Shown here one piece after another: positions 7,451 to 14,784 of a stretch of 31,650 nucleotides of DNA. The notes beneath the pieces are model-generated. The model worked only from the letters and a program-made list of their open reading frames with translations. It was not told the origin of the DNA and ran no database searches. Origin of the DNA: Desulfobulbaceae bacterium UBA2775 (lineage in GTDB: Bacteria > Desulfobacterota > Desulfobulbia > Desulfobulbales > Desulfocapsaceae); assembly GCA_002352445.1 (NCBI GenBank), contig DEIL01000167.1:6945-38594 (forward strand). The letters run 5' to 3'. The first letter of the stretch is position 1; every line of letters begins with the position of its first letter. A program made the translations under genes and the position numbers.

Positions 7451-8056
7451 TCAGGGAGCAATTAATTTCCCCGCCAGGAGTGTCCCGGTCATGGCAAGGG
7501 ATTCCATATCAAGATAGTGAGCCGCAACCGATCTATAAAGTATTGAACATTTTGCAGGGAAAAGATCATCACTGTCGTTAAAATTTACAATCACGGAAAT
7601 CTTCGGGAAAGCGTAGTACCGCAGGGAAAGATCATACATATCAGAACTCAGCAACTCTCCGCCGATCAAAAAGGATTTTTCTTTCAGGAGCGGCAGATTG
7701 CCGGAAAAGGTTGTTTCAAGAATTTTATTGGTATTTGTTGTGAAATATGAAGTGAGTGGGCCGGAATCTTTAAACTCTCTATATGTCACCAACTTGTCTT
7801 CAATAACCGGCGCACCAGCTGAACGTGTAAGAATATACTTACAAATCATTACCTGGACAGCAGGTGTTATCTCTTTCTCGTTTTTTTCTCTCAACCCTTC
7901 GGTAGAAAAGGTATATATTTTATCATAGAGTGGAATTTTCAGAGTATCTCCATCCCTTTCAAGCCCAAGCATTTCTGCCTTAGAAAGAAAATCAATCTGA
8001 TTAATCTGCTCCAGATAATGCTGATATGTTTGTGCGAAAACAGGGGATATTTCCAT
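7451..8056 (-). CDS. DUF3786-like protein, last gene of the CooC operon
   Basis: This 201-residue soluble protein fits the DUF3786 pattern as I know it: an N-terminal helix (SPVFAQTYQHYLEQI), a central VTYREFKDSGPLTSYF segment, and the ending YAFPKISVIVNFNDSDDLFPAKCSILYR. DUF3786 proteins occur in anaerobes with corrinoid and CODH genes; their role is not established. It is the distal gene of the cooC operon, so a part in metal or cofactor maturation of CODH/ACS is possible (inference). I choose the ATG at 8056, where the family-like sequence starts, over the ATG at 8116, which would overlap the upstream small gene by 50 bp. The ribosome binding site is weak (AAGAG). Confidence 0.72.
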   Translation of the reverse strand: MEISPVFAQTYQHYLEQINQIDFLSKAEMLGLERDGDTLKIPLYDKIYTFSTEGLREKNEKEITPAVQVMICKYILTRSAGAPVIEDKLVTYREFKDSGPLTSYFTTNTNKILETTFSGNLPLLKEKSFLIGGELLSSDMYDLSLRYYAFPKISVIVNFNDSDDLFPAKCSILYRSVAAHYLDMESLAMTGTLLAGKLIAP

Positions 8057-8066
8057 AGGTGTACTC

Positions 8067-8234
8067 TTATTGCGATAGCTTTGCCATGAGCTCGTCCCTC
8101 TCATCTTCGAGATCAAGAAGATCCATCATCACAGCTGGTTTCACTGAATGTGCGGGCAATCTTTTCCTGGTTTCTGCGATTGCCTCTTCAAGTTCCTGCA
8201 ACTTCTTTTTTATCTGCTCTTTTTCTATTGCCAT
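8067..8234 (-). CDS. 55-residue charged helical protein
   Basis: This is a short minus-strand gene with ATG at 8234 and TAA at 8067. The protein starts MAIEKEQIKKKLQELEEAI and is almost entirely heptad-like: a first coiled coil (residues 3-25), a PAHSVKP turn, and a second helix (VMMDLLDLEDERDEL). This predicts a helical hairpin. It begins 18 nt behind the upstream 143-residue gene and ends 10 nt before the DUF3786 gene, so operon membership is clear. The function is unknown; such small helical hairpins often act as adaptors (inference). No strong Shine-Dalgarno sequence is visible. Two longer reading frames on the opposite strand here look like shadows. Confidence 0.7.
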   Translation of the reverse strand: MAIEKEQIKKKLQELEEAIAETRKRLPAHSVKPAVMMDLLDLEDERDELMAKLSQ

Positions 8235-8252
8235 TCTGACCCGGTTACAACG

Positions 8253-8684
8253 TTACGACTCTTTCGCCTCCGCCATCCCTTGTTCAATTTGTTTTATTTC
8301 TGCTGCAAAAGCTTTCCTTTTAACGGTCTTATAGAAAACAGTATCACTCAGCCTGCCAGATCTGTTGAACATAATAACGTTGTATCTGTCTTTTTCAGAA
8401 AGCAGATCTTCAACCCAGAGAACCTTTTCAATATCTAAGGAAAATTCATAACATATCTCTTTGGCGAATTTTTCCGGATTAACCGAAATAGACTGCCCTT
8501 CTCCCGTCTCTGAATAGACACAGATATATGGTTTCAGATGCTTAATTCCACTTTTTTCATTAGTGCGGTCGAAGATTTTCAAATCATAGGCACCAGGGAA
8601 CCAGGTAATTGGAAATCGTCCATCCTTTTTAGTGCCGTCCCAACTGTATCTGCCGTTAAATAGTATCATATCATACGTGATCAA
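8253..8684 (-). CDS. Uncharacterised 143-residue protein downstream of cooC
   Basis: I do not recognise this protein. The N-terminal half looks like a small beta domain (RYSWDGTKKDGRFPITWFPGAYDLKIFD, YICVYSETGEGQSISV), followed by a helical PEKFAKEICYEFSLDIEKVLWVEDLL and a Lys/Glu-rich end. The WDGTKKDGRFPITWFPGAYDL segment suggests a ligand- or protein-binding face. The longest frame starts at TTG 8684, overlapping the cooC stop by 4 bp (TTGA), which would couple translation. An ATG five codons later (8669) is the alternative. Its position directly behind cooC suggests a role in nickel or CODH maturation (inference only). Confidence 0.7.
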   Translation of the reverse strand: MITYDMILFNGRYSWDGTKKDGRFPITWFPGAYDLKIFDRTNEKSGIKHLKPYICVYSETGEGQSISVNPEKFAKEICYEFSLDIEKVLWVEDLLSEKDRYNVIMFNRSGRLSDTVFYKTVKRKAFAAEIKQIEQGMAEAKES

Positions 8685-9466
8685 CTCTCAGTCTTCATAT
8701 TCTCAAGCTTATCCACTATTTCAAAAACTTCTGCTGGAATATCATCAACTGTCACAAAAGGTCGAACACCACCTCTATCTGCACTGACAATTTCTTCATG
8801 TTCTGGTAGGAACCCGAGAATATCAAAATCGGGAAGGGACTCCCTAATCAGTTTTTCATCTTCAGCATCCTTCACCCGATTGCCAAGAACCAGAATATTT
8901 TTAATACCTATGTCCCTCCCCAGCTTTCTGATTCTGTCCGCCGCAACCCTGCTTCTGGATCCTGGATTAACTACAATAATAAGTGCATCAACAGATGATG
9001 AAGTAGCTCTTCCGAGATGTTCAACTCCCGCCTCCATATCCATCACAACAATATCATCCCTGTAGAGGACAAGATGATTCATCAAAGCTTTCAGGATCGT
9101 ACTTTCTGGACAGATACAACCAGATCCGCCACTCTGTACTGTCCCCATAACCAAGAGCTTGACTCCATCCTTCTCCAGAGAAAACCTTTCCGGAATATCG
9201 TCAACTTTGGGATTGAGGGTAAAAAAACCCCCCATTGTGCCCGGCTGTGCTCCTGTTCTTTCAGCAATTAGATCTTTTAATTCAGATATGGGGGTAATGG
9301 GCTGATCTTCAGGGATGCCAAGGCCGGCAGCAAGATTGGCTACCGGATCAGCATCAATTGCAATGACCTTGTTTTCCTTGTTAGCGGCAAGACTCCTGGC
9401 TAAAAGTGAAGTTATGGTAGTTTTCCCTACCCCACCTTTGCCGCCAATTGCTATTTTCAAACTCAA
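8681..9466 (-). CDS. cooC: CooC-type nickel-insertion ATPase for CODH/ACS
   Basis: This 261-residue MinD/Mrp-type P-loop ATPase has the deviant Walker A GGKGGVGKTT at residues 8-17, the switch DADP, and Walker B-like VVMDMEAGVEH. The CooC-specific metal motif C117-x-C119 (GCICPE) binds nickel at the dimer interface. CooC (AcsF in acetogens) hydrolyses ATP to help load Ni into CODH or acetyl-CoA synthase. I choose TTG at 9466 as the start: AAGGAG lies 7 nt before it and the protein then starts SLKIAIGGKGG, as in homologues. The ATG at 9496 lies inside the upstream gene and adds ten atypical residues. It is the second gene of a minus-strand operon directly behind the acs operon. Confidence 0.92.
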   Translation of the reverse strand: MSLKIAIGGKGGVGKTTITSLLARSLAANKENKVIAIDADPVANLAAGLGIPEDQPITPISELKDLIAERTGAQPGTMGGFFTLNPKVDDIPERFSLEKDGVKLLVMGTVQSGGSGCICPESTILKALMNHLVLYRDDIVVMDMEAGVEHLGRATSSSVDALIIVVNPGSRSRVAADRIRKLGRDIGIKNILVLGNRVKDAEDEKLIRESLPDFDILGFLPEHEEIVSADRGGVRPFVTVDDIPAEVFEIVDKLENMKTES

Positions 9467-9470
9467 TTTC

Positions 9471-9761
9471 TCACTCCTTAATAATTTTTCCTTCATTATC
9501 TACCATGGCAACAACAAAACCATTTTTTGTTGCATCCTCATTCAGCTCATCAATATGGATTGCCTGGAGTTCATATTTTTTCCCTTTTTCCCGGGGAAGT
9601 GACAAAAAGCAGTCATTCGCATCTTCCTTACTTCTGAATGTCGGGATAAGATTCAGATCCTCACTTTCATTATACAATCCAAGAAAACTCTCATCAGAGC
9701 CGGGATCACGGACAAATACATAGACCCAGCCTTTTCCTTCATTTTTACCAGCCTTAGCCAT
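9471..9761 (-). CDS. Uncharacterised 96-residue protein, first gene of the CooC operon
   Basis: I do not recognise this protein. It is small, acidic to neutral and soluble, with the pattern WVYVFVRDPG, ESFLGLYNESEDLNLIPTFRSKEDANDCFLSL, KYELQAIHIDELNEDATKNGFVVAMVDNEGKII, which reads as a compact alpha/beta fold. It has one Cys and no membrane segment or metal motif. The ATG at 9761 has an AAGAAAGAG ribosome binding site. Its stop is 4 nt before the TTG of cooC, and its last codons contain the cooC Shine-Dalgarno sequence, so the two are tightly coupled. A role with CooC is inferred from position only. Confidence 0.75.
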   Translation of the reverse strand: MAKAGKNEGKGWVYVFVRDPGSDESFLGLYNESEDLNLIPTFRSKEDANDCFLSLPREKGKKYELQAIHIDELNEDATKNGFVVAMVDNEGKIIKE

Positions 9762-9912
9762 AATAAATCTCTTTCTTAAAAATTAACCTCAATGAACGAG
9801 AAACTGAGGAGTGTATTTTGGAATTAAGTGATCACATATACTTTCAAGGTACTTATCCCGTTCACCGGGTTTAATAACTGTGACTCACTACATAGATAAA
9901 CATCTTTCAAAT
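9762..9912 (-). other. Leader and probable promoter region of the CooC operon
   Basis: About 150 bp lie between the acs terminator and the first gene of the cooC operon. Because a strong terminator lies upstream, the operon should have its own promoter here. I see AT-rich stretches and a short palindrome (GTGATCAC at 9829-9836) but no convincing -35/-10 pair. Confidence 0.35.
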
Positions 9913-9945
9913 AAAAAAAACCCCATTCCAGACGGAATGGGGTTT
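9913..9945 (-). terminator. Intrinsic terminator of the acs operon
   Basis: Read on the minus strand, a 12-bp perfect stem AAACCCCATTCC/GGAATGGGGTTT with loop GTCT (9945-9918) is followed by a run of T residues (down to about 9913). It lies 40 bp behind the acsE stop and is the only clear rho-independent terminator of the acs operon. Confidence 0.93.
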
Positions 9946-9984
9946 AAACTACCAAAGAGCACTCACAACTTCTATTTCATATTC

Positions 9985-10872
9985 TTAAATCTCAAGATAA
10001 GAATCAGAGAACAGAGTTTCACCCATAATTACTTTAACGGTTTTCACATAATCCCCCAGTTCCTTTGACATGGAGGCAGGATCAGCAGTTCCATCCATGG
10101 CCTGATGAACGGCATCCACGATGTCCGGTCGTCTTCCCTTGGCAACATCGGTAAGTTCGGTATCAAGAGGATCAGAAATTACTGCCTTCATTCCATAACG
10201 CTCAAGCATAACCATATAGGTGTTATTGAGTATGGGACGAAGTTCAACAGGAGGACCATTTGAAATATTAGAAAGTCCGCATGTGCTCATTGAACCAGGG
10301 GCCATATCCTCAAGCATCATCTGGAAATTAAGCAGAGAGACTAACTGGGCCTGCTGAATGTTGACAGGTGTGACAATACCATCAACCCAGATCTTCTCAT
10401 TGGGGATTCCAGCTTCATTGGCAGCATAAAGCAGCTCAACACAGAGTGCAGCACGCTCGTTCTCATCCCGGGGCAAACCATCCGGTCCCCACATAAGAGC
10501 GACAATATCTGCATCATACTGGGCGGCAATCGGCAGCATGGCCTCATAGCGTTCCGGCCTTGCCATAATAGAATTGACAATATGCGGCTTGCTTGCGGGC
10601 TTCAGTACTTTGAGTCCCTCTTCAATCGCCTTAATATTGGAAGTATCGAGAAGCAGCGGAATATCAGGGACGACTTCCTGGACAACCTCACACACCCATG
10701 GCATCAACTCATGCCCGTCTTTTTTTGCCGGGCCAAGATTAATATCAATATAATCCATACCCAGTTTCTGCTGCTCAAGACATTCCGTTTGAATTGGTTT
10801 AGCATCGCGTTCCTTGTATGCCTTACCAATTACCGTGGAAATGACATTAAGGCTTTCACCAAAAAGAATCAT
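9985..10872 (-). CDS. acsE: Methyltetrahydrofolate:corrinoid/iron-sulfur protein methyltransferase
   Basis: This 295-residue protein is a pterin-binding TIM barrel of the MeTr/MetH family, slightly longer than the Moorella enzyme. Visible motifs are the N-terminal MILFGESLNV, the folate-contacting DYIDINLGPA and LLLDTSN, the conserved NSIM, and the ending STCGLSNISNGPP typical of AcsE. It transfers the methyl group of 5-methyl-THF to the Co(I) corrinoid of AcsCD in the cytoplasm, and can run in reverse in acetate oxidisers. It is the last gene of the acs operon, 156 bp behind acsC with a strong RNA hairpin between. The ATG has an AAAGGAG ribosome binding site, and an intrinsic terminator follows. 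Confidence 0.95.
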   Translation of the reverse strand: MILFGESLNVISTVIGKAYKERDAKPIQTECLEQQKLGMDYIDINLGPAKKDGHELMPWVCEVVQEVVPDIPLLLDTSNIKAIEEGLKVLKPASKPHIVNSIMARPERYEAMLPIAAQYDADIVALMWGPDGLPRDENERAALCVELLYAANEAGIPNEKIWVDGIVTPVNIQQAQLVSLLNFQMMLEDMAPGSMSTCGLSNISNGPPVELRPILNNTYMVMLERYGMKAVISDPLDTELTDVAKGRRPDIVDAVHQAMDGTADPASMSKELGDYVKTVKVIMGETLFSDSYLEI

Positions 10873-10926
10873 AGTTTTTCTCCTTTAACTCAATGGGGTT
10901 CATTAGTATCACAGTACCATAAATTC

Positions 10927-10962
10927 AGCGTAACCACGGGTACAATCACCCATGATTACGCT
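10927..10962 (-). repeat. Intercistronic RNA hairpin between acsC and acsE
   Basis: On the minus strand this is a 15-bp stem (10962-10948 with 10941-10927), AGCGTAATCATGGGT pairing with ACCCGTGGTTACGCT through two G-U pairs, with a 6-nt loop. No T-tract follows, so it is not an intrinsic terminator. It lies 54 nt before the acsE start and is one of five such hairpins in this operon. Confidence 0.85.
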
Positions 10963-11028
10963 ACTATATCCTTTCTCTCCAGCCTTTAAACAAGGAGCAG
11001 CTGGATAAGTTGACAAAGAGTCTAAGGA

Positions 11029-12369
11029 TTACCTTAACTTCAAGAATCCGGCAAGATGCGCGGACTCTCTCGGGCCAACAGTTATGGTCCAGCCAGGCAG
11101 CTCTTCTTCAACATCACCAGCGATAGCTGCGGCATATCCGGGTATTATCAATTCGGTATGCTTTACCTTATCCATGATACCGCATTTCTTCACAAACAGA
11201 CCAACATCATCGCCGCCAAACTTTCCGGCAGCCCAGGCTGTAAGAACTGAAAGTCCTTCAGAATCCTTAATCAACAGCCATGATGACACCTTACTTGCCT
11301 CAATTTCACCTGAAACGATAAAATAAGTGAGGGCAAAGTTGGTTGTTACCATAACAGGTGAATTTTCATCGGGAGTACCGATCTCGAAAATTCCTTCAGT
11401 TACAGTCATAGGTCTCTGTGGATCGGTAAAAATATTCAACCGCTCAAGCAGCAGAGGAAAAATGACCTCAGTCGTCAGGTCAGAAAGAACGACGATACCG
11501 CCATACTTGGCAACAAACATTCCGGCGACAAGGGCCTCCATATCAATATTGGATGCCATCTCGCACGGAAAGGTAATTGTTGGAAAGCCAAGAGACTTAT
11601 TACCGTCTTTCAATGGGGCACGGCGCAGAGCAACCTGATCCTCCAGGCACTGCTTTAGATCTCTTGATCCGGAGTCAAGTACCAGGTCCTTCAAGCCCAT
11701 ACCGGTAAGCTTGTCAGTAAGAGCAATTAGCCCGTCAATAGAATCGGCCTTTACAGCAAGAGGCAGATCATTATCAAGAGCAATCTGACCAAAAGCATCC
11801 GCGTTTGCTTCGGTTGCCGCATAAATCAGAGGACGTTTAAACCCAGCGGTAGCAACGGCCGCGCTGATAACATCTTCCTTATCACTCATAAGAACAAGAT
11901 TAAACTCAGAAGTTTCAGCGATAAGTTTTGCAAGAGCAGCAAAAGCAACGCTGTCACCAGTCACATCTTTCAGGGCCGCAAGCTCTGGACGTAAATTCAA
12001 GCCTACACGTTCATACTGCAAACTGTTCCAGGCTTTCAGTTTAGATTCGACCTCATCAGCCGGTGTATCTGAGGTAATAATACCTGCAAAAAGAGTAGGA
12101 TTGAAAAATGTCTTTTCATGCCTGTAAAGAACGGTTTCCCCACCGGTCTTTGCCTCACGCACTCCCTTACCTACAGCTACCGGACGAATTGGAGGTGCAG
12201 AAGCCTCAGCAAGCTGTTCCCTTGCTTCATCTGATACATAAGGACATGCGTCCAGTTCTGCCTTTCCCGATGCAAGATTCATTGCAAAAGCCAGGCAGGT
12301 TGGAACCCCGCACTCCTTGCAGTTGGTCTTAGGCAGGAGTTTGAATATTTGTATTCCTGTTAACGCCAT
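11029..12369 (-). CDS. acsC: Corrinoid/iron-sulfur protein large subunit
   Basis: This 446-residue protein has the AcsC (gamma subunit) layout. The N-terminal [4Fe-4S] domain carries C17, C20, C25 and C42 (NCKECGVPTC...ACPY). A TIM-barrel middle domain follows from about residue 90, then a C-terminal Rossmann-like corrinoid-binding domain. The Fe-S cluster passes electrons for reductive activation of the cobamide, which carries the methyl group between AcsE and AcsB. It forms the heterodimer CFeSP with AcsD. The ATG at 12369 has AGGAG 8 nt upstream. The length matches the Moorella protein. It lies 82 bp behind acsB with an RNA hairpin between. Confidence 0.95.
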   Translation of the reverse strand: MALTGIQIFKLLPKTNCKECGVPTCLAFAMNLASGKAELDACPYVSDEAREQLAEASAPPIRPVAVGKGVREAKTGGETVLYRHEKTFFNPTLFAGIITSDTPADEVESKLKAWNSLQYERVGLNLRPELAALKDVTGDSVAFAALAKLIAETSEFNLVLMSDKEDVISAAVATAGFKRPLIYAATEANADAFGQIALDNDLPLAVKADSIDGLIALTDKLTGMGLKDLVLDSGSRDLKQCLEDQVALRRAPLKDGNKSLGFPTITFPCEMASNIDMEALVAGMFVAKYGGIVVLSDLTTEVIFPLLLERLNIFTDPQRPMTVTEGIFEIGTPDENSPVMVTTNFALTYFIVSGEIEASKVSSWLLIKDSEGLSVLTAWAAGKFGGDDVGLFVKKCGIMDKVKHTELIIPGYAAAIAGDVEEELPGWTITVGPRESAHLAGFLKLR

Positions 12370-12403
12370 TTCTGTTGTCTCCTTGTTTCTATTTCAAAGA
12401 CTG

Positions 12404-12439
12404 AGTGCATGATCAGTGACGAAATCACGACCATGCACT
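12404..12439 (-). repeat. Intercistronic RNA hairpin between acsB and acsC
   Basis: The outer 8-bp stem AGTGCATG/CATGCACT (12404-12411 with 12432-12439) encloses an inner 4-bp stem GTGA/TCAC (12416-12419 with 12425-12428). No T-tract follows in the direction of transcription. It lies 34 nt upstream of the acsC start. Confidence 0.82.
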
Positions 12440-12451
12440 TTCCAGCGCTTT

Positions 12452-14665
12452 TTAACCGATAAGCGGATCCATGTTCAGTGCAGGATGCCCCTTCTCTTCG
12501 AGCCAGGGCAGAATTTCCTCTTCAGTGACTCCGACAGTTTCATCGGCAATCAGATCAGCGAAATTATCAACACCCATTTCAGCACCCCTTGCATTCAGCC
12601 TGTCTCGAATCTCATCTTTAACGACCTTCGGCATCCAGACCATACGCAACAAACCACCATCACCAAGAATAAATTTCTTCTGAGTGATATTAAACTTGGA
12701 GTGACCGACAAAACCAGGTGAAGCCAGCCCGCCACCCATCACACCTGCAAGGGTGGTAAACTTCATGCCGGATGGCGTCTCACCGGCATAGTCACGACCA
12801 ACAGTCATAACACCGTTACAACTGGGCAGCATGGCAGCGATACACTCACAACAACCACAGGTGGTCATTGGAGCTTCAACCATGGAATAGAAGTTATAAT
12901 AATCTACGGCTCCCTTGGAAGCGATTTTAATAAACTCGTCTACACCTTTAAACCTGCCAAGCTTTGGATCAAGAACTTCACCCTTCTCAATAGGCTGATT
13001 CGGGCCGACAGGATTTATCTCAAAGGCAGCTTTGCAATCCATCCAGTTATAAGCGCCGCAAAGTCCGGTTCTCTCAGGACTTACAGTACAGACATGACTG
13101 GGAGCAAAAGACTGGCAGAGACTGCATGAATAAAAAGTTTCAACATCTTCATCTGTCATATTATCAACACGGGAATCACGAGTAACATACTCTGCTCGAG
13201 CCTGTGCCGTCAGTTTATCCACATCTTCCTTCTTGGTATAGAGTACAACCTCAACCTTATCCACAATTTTCTGGAAATCCTGATGGAATTTCGCATGCAG
13301 AACAACACCGATATCTTTCAGGGTAAATCCTTTATCAACCGCTGCTTTGGCGATACGTATCCAGGCGATATCCCGCTGGCCGATATGCATGACACCCTGA
13401 ATATAGTTGATCAGATGATGAATCTGACGTTCCATAATAGGCTCAAAATCGATCTGAAACTCACGACCAGCAATTTTGACTGAAATACCGAGAGGCAGAA
13501 CGTCACCTTCTTTCATATCTCCAATATCAGGACCGACAACAGTAACCTTGCCATCTTCAATATCGTTCATTTCCGCCATCTTTACAAGCTCAGTACACTG
13601 GGTTTTACCACCACCCATCTGGCCAAAAAGATCTGCACCACGAACACGCTCACCCTCAAATGCAGGACCAAAAGCGTTAGGGATATCAATTTCTGTAATA
13701 TTGATCTTCAGACCACGAACCTCAACGGACTTCTGACAGATCTCATCATGGGGCACATTGGCAACAACATGCTCATAAGTACAGATACCTGTAGGAAGAA
13801 TCTCAGGAATATCAGTGTCAGCGAGGGTTGGAAAGCCCCAGTTGACACAACCGGCAGCAGCAACTGCCCATTCTGTTCCGACATCACCAAGGGCATTGAC
13901 GAAAGCAAAAATTCGATTCTTGTTATACATCAACATCTTGCGATAATCCCCTGGCTGAACACCACCAAAAGCCATAGCTGCCCTGTTTGCAAAGCCGAGG
14001 GCAAAAACTGCAGATGAAATGTCAGGACCAAAGGGGACGATCCTGGTATTCCAGCCAACCTGCATCCCAGCCTCAAGACACTGCTCAATAAGGGTCTTGC
14101 CATTATGGTTGGCTGCACAGAAGATATAGAGACTCTTCTTTTGATAATCTTCCACGATCATCTTGGCGATTTCAGGATTTGGTGCAGCTCCGACAATTGC
14201 TGCAAAACCGGGCGCTGAACCATCAACAAACTCGACACCACGCTTTCTCAGGATGGTATCATCAGCGGGTCCGACCCATATTTTTCCTGCTTCAATATCA
14301 GGATCTTCAGTTGGAATATAGAAATCAGGCTCCGCCAGAATGCGCAGGGCCTCCTTAACTTCATAAGCAAAAATACCTGCCATACCCGCATCAAGAAGTG
14401 GTCCGAGAAAAGGCAGATGATTTGCACCTTTGACATGGGGTGGCAAGAGCCCACGGGCAAACTCAAGAGGCTTCTTCAGATCTTCAAGGGTCTCGCACTT
14501 CATGCCGGTCAGAGAATAGATAACCGGAAGATAGTATGTAGTATTTGGAAATCCAATTTTTGTGCTGGCATCCTGGGATTGAAGTGCTCTTTCAAGCTCA
14601 CCTTCTACCTGGGATACAACCTTATACCCGCCCTGTATGGCCGCAAATGCTACTAATTTCGACAT
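12452..14665 (-). CDS. acsB: Acetyl-CoA synthase, CODH/ACS alpha subunit
   Basis: This 737-residue protein is of bacterial type, with the N-terminal domain that docks CODH present and a length close to Moorella AcsB (729). All A-cluster ligands are visible at the family spacing. C514, C517, C526 and C536 serve the [4Fe-4S] cluster, with C517 bridging to the proximal metal. C603-G604-C605 (TTCGCCECI) holds the distal nickel. It condenses CO, the methyl group from AcsCD and CoA to acetyl-CoA. The protein is complete, with no frameshift. The ATG at 14665 has AGGAG 6 nt upstream. It is the fourth gene of the operon and follows cooS after 119 bp of structured sequence. Confidence 0.97.
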   Translation of the reverse strand: MSKLVAFAAIQGGYKVVSQVEGELERALQSQDASTKIGFPNTTYYLPVIYSLTGMKCETLEDLKKPLEFARGLLPPHVKGANHLPFLGPLLDAGMAGIFAYEVKEALRILAEPDFYIPTEDPDIEAGKIWVGPADDTILRKRGVEFVDGSAPGFAAIVGAAPNPEIAKMIVEDYQKKSLYIFCAANHNGKTLIEQCLEAGMQVGWNTRIVPFGPDISSAVFALGFANRAAMAFGGVQPGDYRKMLMYNKNRIFAFVNALGDVGTEWAVAAAGCVNWGFPTLADTDIPEILPTGICTYEHVVANVPHDEICQKSVEVRGLKINITEIDIPNAFGPAFEGERVRGADLFGQMGGGKTQCTELVKMAEMNDIEDGKVTVVGPDIGDMKEGDVLPLGISVKIAGREFQIDFEPIMERQIHHLINYIQGVMHIGQRDIAWIRIAKAAVDKGFTLKDIGVVLHAKFHQDFQKIVDKVEVVLYTKKEDVDKLTAQARAEYVTRDSRVDNMTDEDVETFYSCSLCQSFAPSHVCTVSPERTGLCGAYNWMDCKAAFEINPVGPNQPIEKGEVLDPKLGRFKGVDEFIKIASKGAVDYYNFYSMVEAPMTTCGCCECIAAMLPSCNGVMTVGRDYAGETPSGMKFTTLAGVMGGGLASPGFVGHSKFNITQKKFILGDGGLLRMVWMPKVVKDEIRDRLNARGAEMGVDNFADLIADETVGVTEEEILPWLEEKGHPALNMDPLIG

Positions 14666-14709
14666 GCTTTACTCCTATTCTAAGGATTTATAATAACGTA
14701 TATTCTTTA

Positions 14710-14769
14710 GGCTGCCTTGAAAAACTGTATTCCTGGAGTCTTGTCAACTCCTGATCCTCCAAGGCAACC
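14710..14769 (-). repeat. Intercistronic RNA hairpin between cooS and acsB
   Basis: The outer 10-bp stem (14769-14760 with 14719-14710), GGTTGCCTTG with CAAGGCAGCC and one G-U pair, encloses an inner 5-bp hairpin GGAGT/ACTCC (14751-14747 with 14739-14735). No T-tract follows. It fills half of the 119-bp gap between the two genes. Confidence 0.8.
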
Positions 14770-14784
14770 GTTAGGTTATATAAT

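Noticed and set aside
8059..8438. Two + strand frames over the 55-residue and 143-residue genes
   Set aside because: They are Ser/Phe-rich translations typical of antisense frames and run against the operon direction.
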